Shown here: positions 1 through 8,762 of the stretch, one piece after another | Layout: each line of letters opens with the position of its first letter | How positions within the stretch are numbered: position 1 is the stretch's first letter | DNA from: JBBRGK01 sp036741355 | GTDB taxonomy: Bacteria; Chloroflexota; Dehalococcoidia; CAUJGQ01 | DNA length: 64,000 bases | Direction of reading: 5' to 3' | Assembly: GCA_036741355.1 (NCBI GenBank) | Contig: DAINSK010000001.1 | Coordinates: 1-64,000, forward strand | Program-made: the position numbers and the translations under genes | Notes under the pieces: generated by a model | The model's database searches: none | Seen by the model: the letters and a program-made list of their open reading frames with translations, nothing else | Told to the model about the DNA's origin: nothing

Positions 1-62
1 GATCCCAGACGGCGCGCATCCTGTCGATCCCTGTTACTCGGACAGGCTCCTAGCCCTTGCCC

Positions 63-1148
63 TTAAATGTGCACCCGCACTTCGCCGTCATCGGCCACAA
101 CGGTCGGGTAGGTCTGCAGCGGTTCCGTCGTTTTCTTGGGATCGAGGCCGGACATCACGCCGCCGAGCATCGGGTGAGTTCGGTTGAATTCGGGTGAATA
201 CGGCTGACGTAGAACCTCGCCCGAGCAGGCGTCAAACTGGGCGCCGTGCAGCGTGCACGTGATCACACCGTCCTCTACCGGCCCCTTGGACAGGTCCCAG
301 CCGCGATGGGGACACGTCCTGGCAGTCGCGCAGATCTTGCCCTCAGTGTTCATCAACATCAGTTCGGCGCCGCCGACGTTGACCCTCTTGGGGCGGCCGG
401 GCTCAAGATCCTCGACGTCGACGCCAGTTCCTGTTTCCACTCCCCACGGGTACTGCGGCGGATAGGATGCGGCGCTAATGCGTGACAATCCGGAGGCGGC
501 GCGCCCCGCGGGCGCCAAAGCCGTACCCACGGCGCGAGCATGCGGGGCTTCATCGACAAACACCGGCGCCGCGCCGGCCGGAAGCATCATCATATCCGGC
601 ATTGGCTGATTGCCGAGCGGCACTTCGCCACGCACGGCAGCGTTTCGTTCGCGCCGGGCAACGGCGGCGTGTACCGTCGCAGCGCGGGACTTGTTGTACA
701 ATCCCCTACCGCGCGGCGCCTCGGCCGTCGTAAGGTTGTCGAGCTTGAAACCGAGGCTGATAAACGCTGGATCCACGCTGCGGTAGCTCCACGAAATTGG
801 ATTCGCATCCAGCATCGGGAAGTAGCGGCGGGCGGGGAAGCTAACTTCTGGATCTTCGCGTTCGGCGGGCGGCAAACCGTGAGCCGTCTGTATCCGGTCC
901 AGCCAGTATTCCTCCAGGTCGACGCCGCAGGCGTAGAGCCGGGTACCAAGGCTAAACAGATCGCCAATCTGCATCTCGATTTCGCCGGGTCCGGCAGGGG
1001 CGCTGTCGAGGCTGCTCAGGATGTACGATAGGTTCGCCGCGACGCGCCTATCCTCGGAGGCGGCTTCGCTCAGAATCGGAATGACACGGGCCAGCGCAAA
1101 TCCAACCACCGGCCGCTCTTCCGGCGTGACTTCCAACACCTGAACCAT
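63..1148 (-). CDS. Rieske [2Fe-2S] domain protein with unknown N-terminal domain
   Basis: The protein has 361 residues. The last ~125 form a Rieske domain: CPHRG (Cys279, His281) and CTLHG (Cys298, His301) are the expected cluster ligands, so it should carry a [2Fe-2S] centre and act in electron transfer or as the ferredoxin-like part of an oxygenase. Residues 1-230 match no family I recognise and have no signal peptide or membrane segment. A Pro/Ala-rich stretch (~185-230) looks like a linker. The ATG follows a strong ribosome site, GGGAGG, 8 bases upstream. YqeC lies 66 bp upstream on the same strand. The Rieske call is firm; the overall role is unknown. Confidence 0.85.
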   Translation of the reverse strand: MVQVLEVTPEERPVVGFALARVIPILSEAASEDRRVAANLSYILSSLDSAPAGPGEIEMQIGDLFSLGTRLYACGVDLEEYWLDRIQTAHGLPPAEREDPEVSFPARRYFPMLDANPISWSYRSVDPAFISLGFKLDNLTTAEAPRGRGLYNKSRAATVHAAVARRERNAAVRGEVPLGNQPMPDMMMLPAGAAPVFVDEAPHARAVGTALAPAGRAASGLSRISAASYPPQYPWGVETGTGVDVEDLEPGRPKRVNVGGAELMLMNTEGKICATARTCPHRGWDLSKGPVEDGVITCTLHGAQFDACSGEVLRQPYSPEFNRTHPMLGGVMSGLDPKKTTEPLQTYPTVVADDGEVRVHI

Positions 1149-1214
1149 CCAAACAACCTCCCGAACACAACGTACAATCGCGCCCCTGTTGGGTCCATAT
1201 GCATTATGAGGCCG

Positions 1215-2027
1215 TCAGTCGCCCCAGGCAGTGGGGGTTGCGGCCGGGTATCGGTACACCGCGACGACTGGCTTCGTGGAGGCAGCGATCGTCAGTATTA
1301 CGGCGGCAGCGCCGCCTTCAAGCAGCAGCCGGGCGACCTCCTCGGCAACATCGCGGCGTTCGGCTTCTGCCTTGTTCAACACAGGGATCCAGCGTGCGGA
1401 TTCGGGAACGCCTTTTCGGCCGCCTTCGGCGCTCAATAAAACGGACGCAACGCAGGAAGCAGAGACCATGTCGCCGACCGCTACGCCTGAAATCTGACTG
1501 ACGCGCTCTGGCCGGTGAACTGATGCTGCATCGAGGGGTTTACCGATCACATCGAGTCCAACCATCGCCAACACGAGCGTCGTTCCCGACGGAACGATGG
1601 GCTCGGTGTCGCCGGGAGCTTTGAAGGGCCGGTTTCTGCTGCCGTCTGCTTCCAGCACGACCAGTCCGACATCTCGCATACCTGAAATCGTCGTCGCCTG
1701 CTCCATGGAGATGGGGAGCCACCTCCCCTTGTCGCCGCGGCCCGTGGTGCATGTAACCGAGGGAGATTTGCGCAGCGCGGCGGCAACTGCCGGTGCCGGA
1801 TCCTCATGCTCACGGACGGCGACGACCAGGGGCATCTTTCCCGTGGCGGGCAGTGTAAAACGTGTTGTGCCGCCGACGACTGCCGTACGGCCCGCGGCGA
1901 CCGCCTCGTCGGCTAGCCTGTACATGACCGTCGTCTTGCCGCCCCCGCCGACGATGGCGACGTATTCGCGCGGCTCGATCAGAAGTGCGTCCAACAACGT
2001 TGCCGGCGTGGTAGTCACGTCCGTCAC
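1215..2027 (-). CDS. yqeC: YqeC-like selenium-dependent molybdenum hydroxylase accessory protein
   Basis: The 270-residue protein has a P-loop near its N-terminus (GGGGKTT, residues 27-33) in the arrangement typical of the YqeC family, followed by a conserved LEADGSRNRPFKAP segment and an EP-V-P motif. YqeC proteins are tied genomically to selenium-dependent molybdenum hydroxylases and are thought to act in cofactor maturation; the biochemistry is not settled. Translation probably starts at GTG, overlapping the upstream stop codon by 3 bases within GTGA, so it is likely coupled to the gene before it. No molybdenum hydroxylase is in the window, although moaD and moaE are. Confidence 0.8.
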   Translation of the reverse strand: MTDVTTTPATLLDALLIEPREYVAIVGGGGKTTVMYRLADEAVAAGRTAVVGGTTRFTLPATGKMPLVVAVREHEDPAPAVAAALRKSPSVTCTTGRGDKGRWLPISMEQATTISGMRDVGLVVLEADGSRNRPFKAPGDTEPIVPSGTTLVLAMVGLDVIGKPLDAASVHRPERVSQISGVAVGDMVSASCVASVLLSAEGGRKGVPESARWIPVLNKAEAERRDVAEEVARLLLEGGAAAVILTIAASTKPVVAVYRYPAATPTAWGD

Positions 2028-2871
2028 CGAAGCCCGGTCGCAGTTTGAATCAACTGTTCCCGGGTCACGTCGGTCTGATCCGCCTCTACCGTAATCTCGA
2101 TGCCGCCGCGGTCGAAGATTACCGCGTGGGGCTGCGGATTTCGTTGCCTTACGTCGGAGAGCGCGTCGTTGAGCGCCCGCGCTATGGCCCCATTCGCGCC
2201 CTGGATGTACAGCCCTTGGGTTCCGGCGACGTCGATACGGGGCGACTGGGGCTGACGGGAATACGGCGTGGCCGAGGCGGAGCGGAGCCGTGGGAGGTTG
2301 TCGGGCCGCTGGACCGGGTTAGCCGTCGCCGGATCGACCTTGCGCTCCACGATCAGGAGGTACAGGTCATCGGGTTTGCGGTAAACCATCACGACCTCGC
2401 TTGGTCCGCTCGCGCGAAGGAACCGTTCCCACGGCTGGTATCCGCCGGGCAGCCCGGAAGGGGTGAGCGGCTTGAAGCCGGCGCGGGCCTCGATTGAACT
2501 GAAGTCTTCGAACCGGCTGGCGTTGGGCGTGACTACGGCGGATGGGCGAGACGACGGGGTGAGCGCGGCGAGAGGCAGCGACCGGCCGAGAAGGACTGAC
2601 TGATTCGTTTGATTGACGCTCGTTCCCGGGGCNNNNNNNNNNNNNNNNNNNNNNNNNNNNNNNNNNNNNNNNNNNNNNNNNNNNNNNNNNNNNNNNNNNN
2701 NNNNNNNNNNNNNNNNNNNNNNNNNNNNNNNNGCGACCGGCCGAGAAGGACTGACTGATTCGTTTGATTGACGCTCGTTCCCGGGGCGTTGAGCAGGAGC
2801 TTGGGCAGCAGGACAAAACCGACGGCAATGATGAGTCCTGCAGTTGCAAGCGCTCCGAGAACCTTGATCAT
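2024..2871 (-). CDS. Membrane-anchored DUF4367-like protein (contains assembly gap)
   Basis: This gene holds a run of 100 N whose two flanks are the same 55 bp. Removing one copy and the Ns (155 bp) restores one open frame of 231 codons, giving a 230-residue protein from ATG at 2871 to the stop at 2024. Residues ~2-22 form one membrane helix (MIKVLGALATAGLIIAVGFV). The rest is an extracytoplasmic domain with the PGGYQP, MVYRKPDDLYLLIVE and C-terminal EITVEADQTDVTREQL pattern that resembles DUF4367-type sensor or anti-sigma domains. The downstream yqeC start overlaps its stop. Without the collapse the frame shifts by two bases and the protein looks broken. Confidence 0.7.
2578..2632. repeat. 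Left copy of 55-bp duplication flanking the gap
   Basis: These 55 bases are identical to 2733-2787 on the other side of the N run. This is the pattern left when two contigs that share one k-mer overlap are joined with a fixed 100-N spacer instead of being merged. Confidence 0.9.
2633..2732. other. Assembly gap of exactly 100 N
   Basis: A run of exactly 100 N, the conventional placeholder for unknown gap size. Because both flanks are the same 55 bp, the true gap is probably zero and one flank is redundant. Confidence 0.95.
2733..2787. repeat. Right copy of 55-bp duplication flanking the gap
   Basis: Identical to 2578-2632. It is most likely the same genomic bases counted twice rather than a biological repeat, since joining the two copies restores an uninterrupted reading frame. 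Confidence 0.9.
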
Positions 2872-3201
2872 AGCCCACCACCACCCCGGGACCGATGCTA
2901 GCACACCCCCGGCGCCGGCCGTCTCCGAGACGTAGAGTTTCAAGCCGGCCGATCGCCCGGCGGTTTCAGCACGCAGATCGCTCCGATTTCAGCCCGCCCG
3001 CGCCGCCCGGCGGTTGAAACCGCGGGCTCGTCTTACGAAACCGGCCTTGCGCCGGTTGGGACAGTCCGCACAGGCGGACTTTGTAAAGCAAGCCTGCGAC
3101 CTTAGTCGCCGGGCGGGTCCGTATCGCTACGGCCTCGGTCCCCGGAAGGGTCGCATCTCTGCGACCTTACTCGGCGGGCGGGCCCGCAAGCATTCGGGTG
3201 T
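2872..3201. repeat. Intergenic cluster of short hairpins
   Basis: This 330-bp stretch between the helicase and the DUF4367-like gene has no convincing gene. It holds five short inverted repeats: 3010-3023 (GCGGTT/AACCGC), 3039-3057 (AACCGGC/GCCGGTT, 5-base loop), 3063-3080 (AGTCCGC/GCGGACT, loop ACAG), 3096-3109 (GCGAC/GTCGC) and 3149-3166 (GGTCGCA/TGCGACC, loop TCTC). Such tandem stem-loops are typical of dispersed repeats in GC-rich genomes, and may also end or stabilise the helicase mRNA. Confidence 0.65.
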
Positions 3202-4833
3202 TTAGCGCGGACGGGCGACGTCGGCTTTAATTCGTTGTCCTCGGATCGTCGATCGATTCAGTGCTTCGATGATGCGCTGTGCCATGCTCTGTTCTACTTC
3301 GACGAACGTGAACTGGTCGTAGATGTCAATCGACCCGACGGACGACCCTGGCACGCGCGCTTCGTTGGCTATGGCTCCCACCAGATCACCCGGGCGTACA
3401 CCTTGCTTGCGACCGATCTCGACGAACAGGCGGGCCATTCCCTGTTCGGCCGGCACGCCGTCGGACTCAGGCGGCTGTGACGGCCGGCCTCCGTCTCGAT
3501 CCGCGGACAGCTTCATGGCCGCGGCGGCAATTTCAGCCAGATCAAAGTCGTCTGCGAGGTCCTCTACCGCGGCCAGATACTGTTCCAGGCCACCCCGCTC
3601 CAGCACCGAACGCACCCCGTCACGCAGTACTTCCACACGTCGCGCAGCCACGTCGGCCGGCGTCGGCAGCCGCATAGCTTTGATTTTGCGGCCCACGACC
3701 CGTTCTATCAGGTGTAACTGCCGCTGCTCTCGTGGCGTAACGAGGGTTATCGCCGTGCCGGACCGGCCCGCCCGCCCGGTGCGTCCAATGCGGTGCACGT
3801 ACCCGTCAGGTGACTCCGGAATGTCATAGTTGAACACGTGACTTACGTTCTCGATGTCCAGTCCACGGGCGGCAACGTCGGTCGCCACCAGGATATCGGC
3901 CTGGCCGGTGCGGAACCGGGACATGACGCGGTCGCGCTGGCTCTGGCTCAAGTCGCCGTGGATCGCCTCCGCCGCGTACCCGCGCGAGATCAGCGCTTCG
4001 CCGAGATCGTCAACTTCGCGCCGGGTCCGACAAAATACCATCGCGGCGGTGGGCGACTCCACGTCAATGACGCGCGTCAGCGCATCCAGCTTGTTCCTCG
4101 GAGTTACGTCGACATAGCGCTGGTCGATCTTCGGTACGGTCAATCGCCCCGGCGCTACCGAGATCTGTCGCGGTTCACGCATATACTGGCTGGCGAGCCT
4201 GCGGATGTGCGCGGGGATCGTTGCCGAGAAGAGCGCGGTCTGCCGGCCGGCCGGAGTTCGCTTCAAGATATCCTCGATGTCTTCGATGAATCCCATGTCG
4301 AGCATTTCATCGGCTTCGTCGAGGACGACGAGGCGCACTGCGTCGAGGCTGAGACTACCACGGCGCAGGTGGTCAAGCAGGCGGCCGGGCGTCCCGACGA
4401 CGATCTGCACGCCGGACCGCAATGCCCGCAACTGGCGATCAATCGGTTGGCCGCCGTACACGGCCACTACGTCGACGCCACGCGCCCTCCCGAAGCGGTG
4501 CGTGACTTCGGCCACCTGTACCGCGAGTTCGCGCGTCGGCGCCAAAACGAGCACCTGCACGTGGCGGTCGGCAGAATCCAACATTTGTACAGCGGGTAAA
4601 GCAAATGCAGCCGTCTTGCCCGAACCGGACTGGGCCTGAGCCATGACGTCGGCGCCTTCGAGCAGGGCTGGAATCGCCTGCCGCTGAATTGGCGTCGGCT
4701 CCTCATAACCAAGCCGCTCGACCGACTGCACAAGCTCGGGGACCAGACCGAGAGCGGCAAAGGCAGTGGTGGAGGAGCTGACGGAATCAACGACGGCTTG
4801 CGTCGCGGTCGCCGGTCCGGAATCCGTAGTCAT
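3202..4833 (-). CDS. deaD: DEAD-box ATP-dependent RNA helicase
   Basis: A 543-residue helicase that unwinds RNA duplexes using ATP, probably in ribosome assembly, mRNA turnover or cold adaptation. It has the Q motif (~25-50), Walker A AQSGSGKT (67-74), DEAD (172-175), SAT (203-205) and the helicase motif HRIGRTGRAGRSG. The last ~80 residues look like the DbpA-type RNA-binding domain seen in CsdA/DeaD proteins. The frame is open upstream to 5025, but ATG at 4833 is preferred: GGGGAGAAG lies 4 bases before it and the family N-terminus follows closely. It is transcribed alone, with a hairpin-rich spacer downstream. Confidence 0.93.
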   Translation of the reverse strand: MTTDSGPATATQAVVDSVSSSTTAFAALGLVPELVQSVERLGYEEPTPIQRQAIPALLEGADVMAQAQSGSGKTAAFALPAVQMLDSADRHVQVLVLAPTRELAVQVAEVTHRFGRARGVDVVAVYGGQPIDRQLRALRSGVQIVVGTPGRLLDHLRRGSLSLDAVRLVVLDEADEMLDMGFIEDIEDILKRTPAGRQTALFSATIPAHIRRLASQYMREPRQISVAPGRLTVPKIDQRYVDVTPRNKLDALTRVIDVESPTAAMVFCRTRREVDDLGEALISRGYAAEAIHGDLSQSQRDRVMSRFRTGQADILVATDVAARGLDIENVSHVFNYDIPESPDGYVHRIGRTGRAGRSGTAITLVTPREQRQLHLIERVVGRKIKAMRLPTPADVAARRVEVLRDGVRSVLERGGLEQYLAAVEDLADDFDLAEIAAAAMKLSADRDGGRPSQPPESDGVPAEQGMARLFVEIGRKQGVRPGDLVGAIANEARVPGSSVGSIDIYDQFTFVEVEQSMAQRIIEALNRSTIRGQRIKADVARPR

Positions 4834-5021
4834 GCTGCTTCTCCCCGATGCCGCGGCTACTGGCTTATTCACCCTCAGCCTAACAGGCACCGGGCAGTAC
4901 GACGGCCAGCCGTACGCCGTATTTTCGAAGCAGTGAGGGCTTGGAGCGGTTAGGTCGGTCTCCCGCCTGCGGCAACCTCCACTGGCACGGGTGCACCGTT
5001 GCCGGCGTCCGTACGTTTCCG

Positions 5022-5786
5022 TCACAACGGTTTTGCGTAGCGCACCATGCCGCCATCCACATAGTAGGTGCTGCCGGTTACGTAATCGGCATCGGCAGAA
5101 GCAAGGAACGCCGCGACACCCGCGACGTCGGCCGGCGTACCCAAATGCCCGAGGGGAATGATGCTGTTCAGGTCCGCGACCAGCTCCTTGTCCGCCAGAG
5201 TGGCCTTGTTGATCGGCGTCGCGATCGCCCCAGGGGCAATGTCGTTCACGGTTATGCGGTACTGCGCCAGTTCGACCGCGGCCGTGCGCATCAGCATGCG
5301 CAGGCCCCCCTTCGCGGCCGCGTAGGGCACGAATTGCGGAAAGGGGAAGTCCTCATGGATCGAGGAAATGTTGATAATGCGGCCCCAGTGCCGCTTCGCC
5401 ATGTCACGCGCGGCCGCCTGAGCACAGAGGAATGCGCCGCGCAGGTTGACCGCGATCACTTTGTCGAAATCCTCGATGTTGATATCCAGAAACGGCGAGC
5501 GCTTCTCGATTCCCGCGTTGTTGACCAGGATATCGACCTGGCCAAACCGCTCGATCGCCTGCTTGAACAGGGTATCAACCTGTGCTGGGTCCGAAACGTC
5601 GGCCCTGATCGCCACGGCATGGTGCTCGTTCTCCGTTAACTCGAGCACAAGCGCGTCCGCGGGCGCCGAATCGCCGACGTAGTCGACGACGATCGATGCC
5701 CCTTCATCGGCGAAGCGCTCGCATATCCCCTTGCCGATGCCGGTATCACCACCGGTGACCAGTGCTACTTTGCCTTCTAATCGCAT
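5022..5786 (-). CDS. SDR-family dehydrogenase, glucose 1-dehydrogenase-like
   Basis: A 254-residue short-chain dehydrogenase/reductase that should oxidise a sugar or alcohol with NAD(P). It shows the cofactor motif TGGDTGIGKG (11-20), the structural NNAG (89-92), and the catalytic serine (~141) with YAAAK (Tyr155, Lys159). The overall sequence resembles glucose 1-dehydrogenases, including the C-terminal YVTGSTYYVDGGM. The start is ATG at 5786, with GGAG 11 bases upstream; a longer frame to 5816 would overlap the gene before it. It follows glcD by 14 bp and may be in one transcript with glcF-glcD. The substrate cannot be fixed from sequence. Confidence 0.88.
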   Translation of the reverse strand: MRLEGKVALVTGGDTGIGKGICERFADEGASIVVDYVGDSAPADALVLELTENEHHAVAIRADVSDPAQVDTLFKQAIERFGQVDILVNNAGIEKRSPFLDINIEDFDKVIAVNLRGAFLCAQAAARDMAKRHWGRIINISSIHEDFPFPQFVPYAAAKGGLRMLMRTAAVELAQYRITVNDIAPGAIATPINKATLADKELVADLNSIIPLGHLGTPADVAGVAAFLASADADYVTGSTYYVDGGMVRYAKPL

Positions 5787-5800
5787 GTTGAATCTGGCTC

Positions 5801-7249
5801 CTATCCCGGGGTCCAACCGTCAAGCGTAGGAAGCGCGCGCAAGAAGTCGGCCCGCGCCGTGCCCCCACTCTCTGGAAATACTTTGTGGGGGCTTAGCAAT
5901 CCGCGCGGATCGAATACGCATTTGATCCCGCGCATCAACTCGACCGCGGTCGGTCCAATGTCTTCCTCGAGGAACTCGCGCTTCAGCGAGCCGATGCCAT
6001 GTTCGCCTGAAAGGGTGCCGCCCAGTTGTAGCGCCGCGCGGAATATACTCGCGGCCGCCTGCTCAACGCGTTCGATCTCGCCAGGGTTGCGACGGTCAAA
6101 CAGAATGTTCGGGTGCAGGTTGCCATCGCCGGCGTGACCGAACACGGCGATCGGCAGCCCCACTTCGTCGCTGATCTCGCCAACGCGTCTCACCATTTCC
6201 GGCACACGGCTCCGCGGAACGGCGATATCCTCACCCAACTTGTTAGGCCGCACCCGTCCCAGTGCTCCCGAAACAGCGCGGCGCGCCTTCCATAGCGCGT
6301 CGCGGGCCGCCGCGTCCGCGGCCATTTCCACCGTCACCGCACCGTTGGCCCGGCAGACGTCCGCCATCCGTTCGACTTCAGCGAGTGCCGCGCCCTCGTC
6401 GTTTCCGTCCTGCTCGAGGATCAGCATTGCCTGCGCACTGCGTGGCAGCCCCATCTGGAGGTAATCTTCAACGACGTTGATCGTCGTGTGATCCATCATC
6501 TCCAACGTCGCGGGGAGGATACCGGCGGCGATCACCGCGGCGACAGTGTTTGACGCGTCGTCGAGGGTGTCGAAGTATGCTACCGCGGTGCAGCGGCACC
6601 GGGGCAGCGGCACCAAGCGCAGCACGATCTCCGTGATGACGCCTAGCGTCCCTTCCGAACCGACGATGAGCTGCGTGAGTTGGTAGCCGGTCACGTTCTT
6701 GACCAGCTTGCCACCGGTGCGAATCACGCGGCCGTCGGCAAGCACAACCGTCAGTCCGAGCACGTAGTCTTTGGTCACTCCGTACTTCAGACACCGGGGA
6801 CCACCCGCGTTGCAAGCGACATTGCCGCCCAGCGTAGACTGCTGCAGGCTGGCGGGGTCCGGTGGATAGAAGAGCCCGACTCTTTCAACTTCGGTCTGGA
6901 GCCGCGCCGTGACCACGCCCGCCTGCACGACGGCCAGCGTGTTGGCGGTGTCGATCTCTACTATCTGGTTCATGCGGGCTAGTGATAGAAGGATGCCTCC
7001 CCCAATCGGAATGCCGCCGCCGGCAAGACTGGTTCCCGCTCCCCGCGGCAGCACCGACATGCTCTCGCGCGCGGCGAAGCGCATGATCGCCGCCACCTGA
7101 TCGGTTGACTCGGGCGTAAGCGCGACATCGGGTGGGTTTTGGGCGAACGTTCCGTCGATCGAGTAAGCGATGAGCTGCGCCGGACCGATGTGGACCTGAT
7201 CGCGGCCCACCATCCCGCGTAGCTCTTCTACCAGTGCGTCACTTAGCAC
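5801..7249 (-). CDS. glcD: FAD-linked oxidase, glycolate/D-lactate oxidase subunit GlcD
   Basis: This is a VAO-type flavoenzyme (482 residues) that oxidises a 2-hydroxy acid such as glycolate or D-lactate and passes electrons to the iron-sulfur partner encoded upstream. The FAD domain contains PRGAGTSLAGG and GGNVACNAGG. The C-terminal domain has GHAGDGNLHPN and SGEHGIG, both conserved in GlcD. I chose GTG at 7249 because MLSDALVEELRGMVG matches the usual family N-terminus. The upstream ATG at 7297 lacks a ribosome site and would overlap glcF by 35 bp. Order glcF-glcD, 13 bp apart. Confidence 0.88.
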   Translation of the reverse strand: MLSDALVEELRGMVGRDQVHIGPAQLIAYSIDGTFAQNPPDVALTPESTDQVAAIMRFAARESMSVLPRGAGTSLAGGGIPIGGGILLSLARMNQIVEIDTANTLAVVQAGVVTARLQTEVERVGLFYPPDPASLQQSTLGGNVACNAGGPRCLKYGVTKDYVLGLTVVLADGRVIRTGGKLVKNVTGYQLTQLIVGSEGTLGVITEIVLRLVPLPRCRCTAVAYFDTLDDASNTVAAVIAAGILPATLEMMDHTTINVVEDYLQMGLPRSAQAMLILEQDGNDEGAALAEVERMADVCRANGAVTVEMAADAAARDALWKARRAVSGALGRVRPNKLGEDIAVPRSRVPEMVRRVGEISDEVGLPIAVFGHAGDGNLHPNILFDRRNPGEIERVEQAAASIFRAALQLGGTLSGEHGIGSLKREFLEEDIGPTAVELMRGIKCVFDPRGLLSPHKVFPESGGTARADFLRALPTLDGWTPG

Positions 7250-7262
7250 GCTTCGCTCTCGC

Positions 7263-8678
7263 TCACTCGGGTCCTTCTTCTGCGACGTCCCCTGCATCGG
7301 CGCCGCCGTACGCGGAATCGAGCAGGTCGACGATGTGACGGACCGCGACTTTGACGCCGGCCTCGTCGAGACCGGCCTCGAGCTGCAGCTGACAGCCTGG
7401 ATTTGACGTCAGGACCACCGGCGCGCCTGTTCTCTGGATAGTATCCACTTTGCGCTGCTGGAGGGTGCCGGCTTTATCTCGGTGGATAACGTTGTAGACG
7501 CCGGCGCTGCCGCAGCACAACGCCGAGTCGGTCATCTCGACCAATCTGAGACCGGGTACGGAGCGTAACAACCTGCGCGGCGCCTCGCGGATGCGCTGGG
7601 CGTGCGCAAGGTGGCAAGGTTCCTGAAGGGTAACCGTAACATTGACCGGAGGGGGAGCATCCGGGAGGCCGCTTGTGTCCAGTTCCTCGTTGATGTCCCG
7701 CACCCGCGCCGAGAACGCCATTGCCCGCGCGGCATACGCCGGCTCATCTTCCAAAAGATGTCCGTATCCCTTGAGCGTCGAGCCGCAACCGGCCGCGTTG
7801 ACGACGATTACAGCCTGTGGCTCGATTTCAAACGCGTCTATGTTATGTCGGGCGAGGCGGCGGGCCCCGTCCGCCTCGCCGTTGTGAACGTGCAAAGCCC
7901 CACAACAGCCCTGACCCCGCACACAGACCACTTCCGCGCCGCTGCGCGCCAGCATCCTTGCCGTCGCGCGATCCGTAGCAGCATACGCGGTGCTCATGAT
8001 GCAGCCGGCGAAAAGGAGCACTCTGCGCCCGACTCGCCCGTCGCTCCGCCGCCAGCGCTGGCCGCGGGGCACCAGGTAGCTGCCCCCCAGGTCCGGCATC
8101 AACCGGTCCATTTGCTCGACGCCCAGTAACCTGAGCACTCCGATGCGGCGGGCCAGCCAGCGGGCTCCACTCTTTTGGTAGAAGGCGCCCAGACGGCAGG
8201 CGCGGCGAAAGCGACCCATGTCGGCGAAGAGCCGGTCGAAAACGAGCCACCGCACGAGTCGGGAGCGCCTGTTTCGCGGCCGGCTGCGTTCAAATACCTC
8301 GCGCATCATCGTGCCCAACGGCTCCATGAGCACGCCGGCCGGGCAGATGGCGGTGCACGCGTCGCATAGCAGGCAGTTCTGCGAGTGCTGTTCCAGGTCC
8401 GCTGTGAGCGGGATGTGTCCCTCGGCGAGCGCCCGTGCCATAGCGATGCGCCCACGCGGTCCCTCTTCTTCGGCGAAGCTGATCTGGTAGGTGGGGCACA
8501 CGCTCAGGCAGAGGCCGCAACGGATGCAGTTCAGCATGTTGTCGTACTGCGACGCGAGGAGCCGCGAGGTGGTTGCGTCCTGGAGCGGCAACGGGGAGCG
8601 CTCGTGCCGGCCTCGGTCCGCGGCCAGAGGGTCGGCGCCCATCGCCTCACCGGGACGGTGGCTGACTCGGGATGGCAT
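7263..8678 (-). CDS. glcF: Iron-sulfur subunit GlcF-like, two [4Fe-4S] clusters and CCG domains
   Basis: A 471-residue electron-transfer partner of the GlcD-like oxidase. It has two ferredoxin-type motifs near the N-terminus (CIRCGLCLSVCPTY and CLLCDACTAICPAG), then two CCG domains whose cores read GCCGALHVHNGE and CCGSAGVYN. This is the GlcF/heterodisulfide-reductase-like plan. The start is ATG at 8678, preceded by CGGAG 5 bases upstream. It is the first gene of a glcF-glcD-SDR run and is divergent from another FAD oxidase 84 bp away, which suggests shared regulation of 2-hydroxy-acid oxidation. Confidence 0.88.
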   Translation of the reverse strand: MPSRVSHRPGEAMGADPLAADRGRHERSPLPLQDATTSRLLASQYDNMLNCIRCGLCLSVCPTYQISFAEEEGPRGRIAMARALAEGHIPLTADLEQHSQNCLLCDACTAICPAGVLMEPLGTMMREVFERSRPRNRRSRLVRWLVFDRLFADMGRFRRACRLGAFYQKSGARWLARRIGVLRLLGVEQMDRLMPDLGGSYLVPRGQRWRRSDGRVGRRVLLFAGCIMSTAYAATDRATARMLARSGAEVVCVRGQGCCGALHVHNGEADGARRLARHNIDAFEIEPQAVIVVNAAGCGSTLKGYGHLLEDEPAYAARAMAFSARVRDINEELDTSGLPDAPPPVNVTVTLQEPCHLAHAQRIREAPRRLLRSVPGLRLVEMTDSALCCGSAGVYNVIHRDKAGTLQQRKVDTIQRTGAPVVLTSNPGCQLQLEAGLDEAGVKVAVRHIVDLLDSAYGGADAGDVAEEGPE

Positions 8679-8750
8679 GGTGGCTCCGTGTGCACAAGCG
8701 GGGACATGCACATTCTATCGTCCCCGGCCCGGGACCGTCACGAGCGCGGT

Positions 8751-8756
8751 TATACT
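8751..8756 (+). promoter_or_regulatory. -10-like TATACT just upstream of an ATG
   Basis: TATACT ends 6 bases before the ATG of the FAD oxidase at 8763, and no Shine-Dalgarno sequence fits between them. If used, transcription would start at or next to the ATG, giving a leaderless mRNA. There is no good -35 box. Confidence 0.35.
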
Positions 8757-8762
8757 TCCAGC

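Noticed and set aside
2578..2787. 55-bp direct repeat as a mobile element or attachment site
   Set aside because: It flanks an N run exactly and merging it restores a gene, so it is an assembly artefact.
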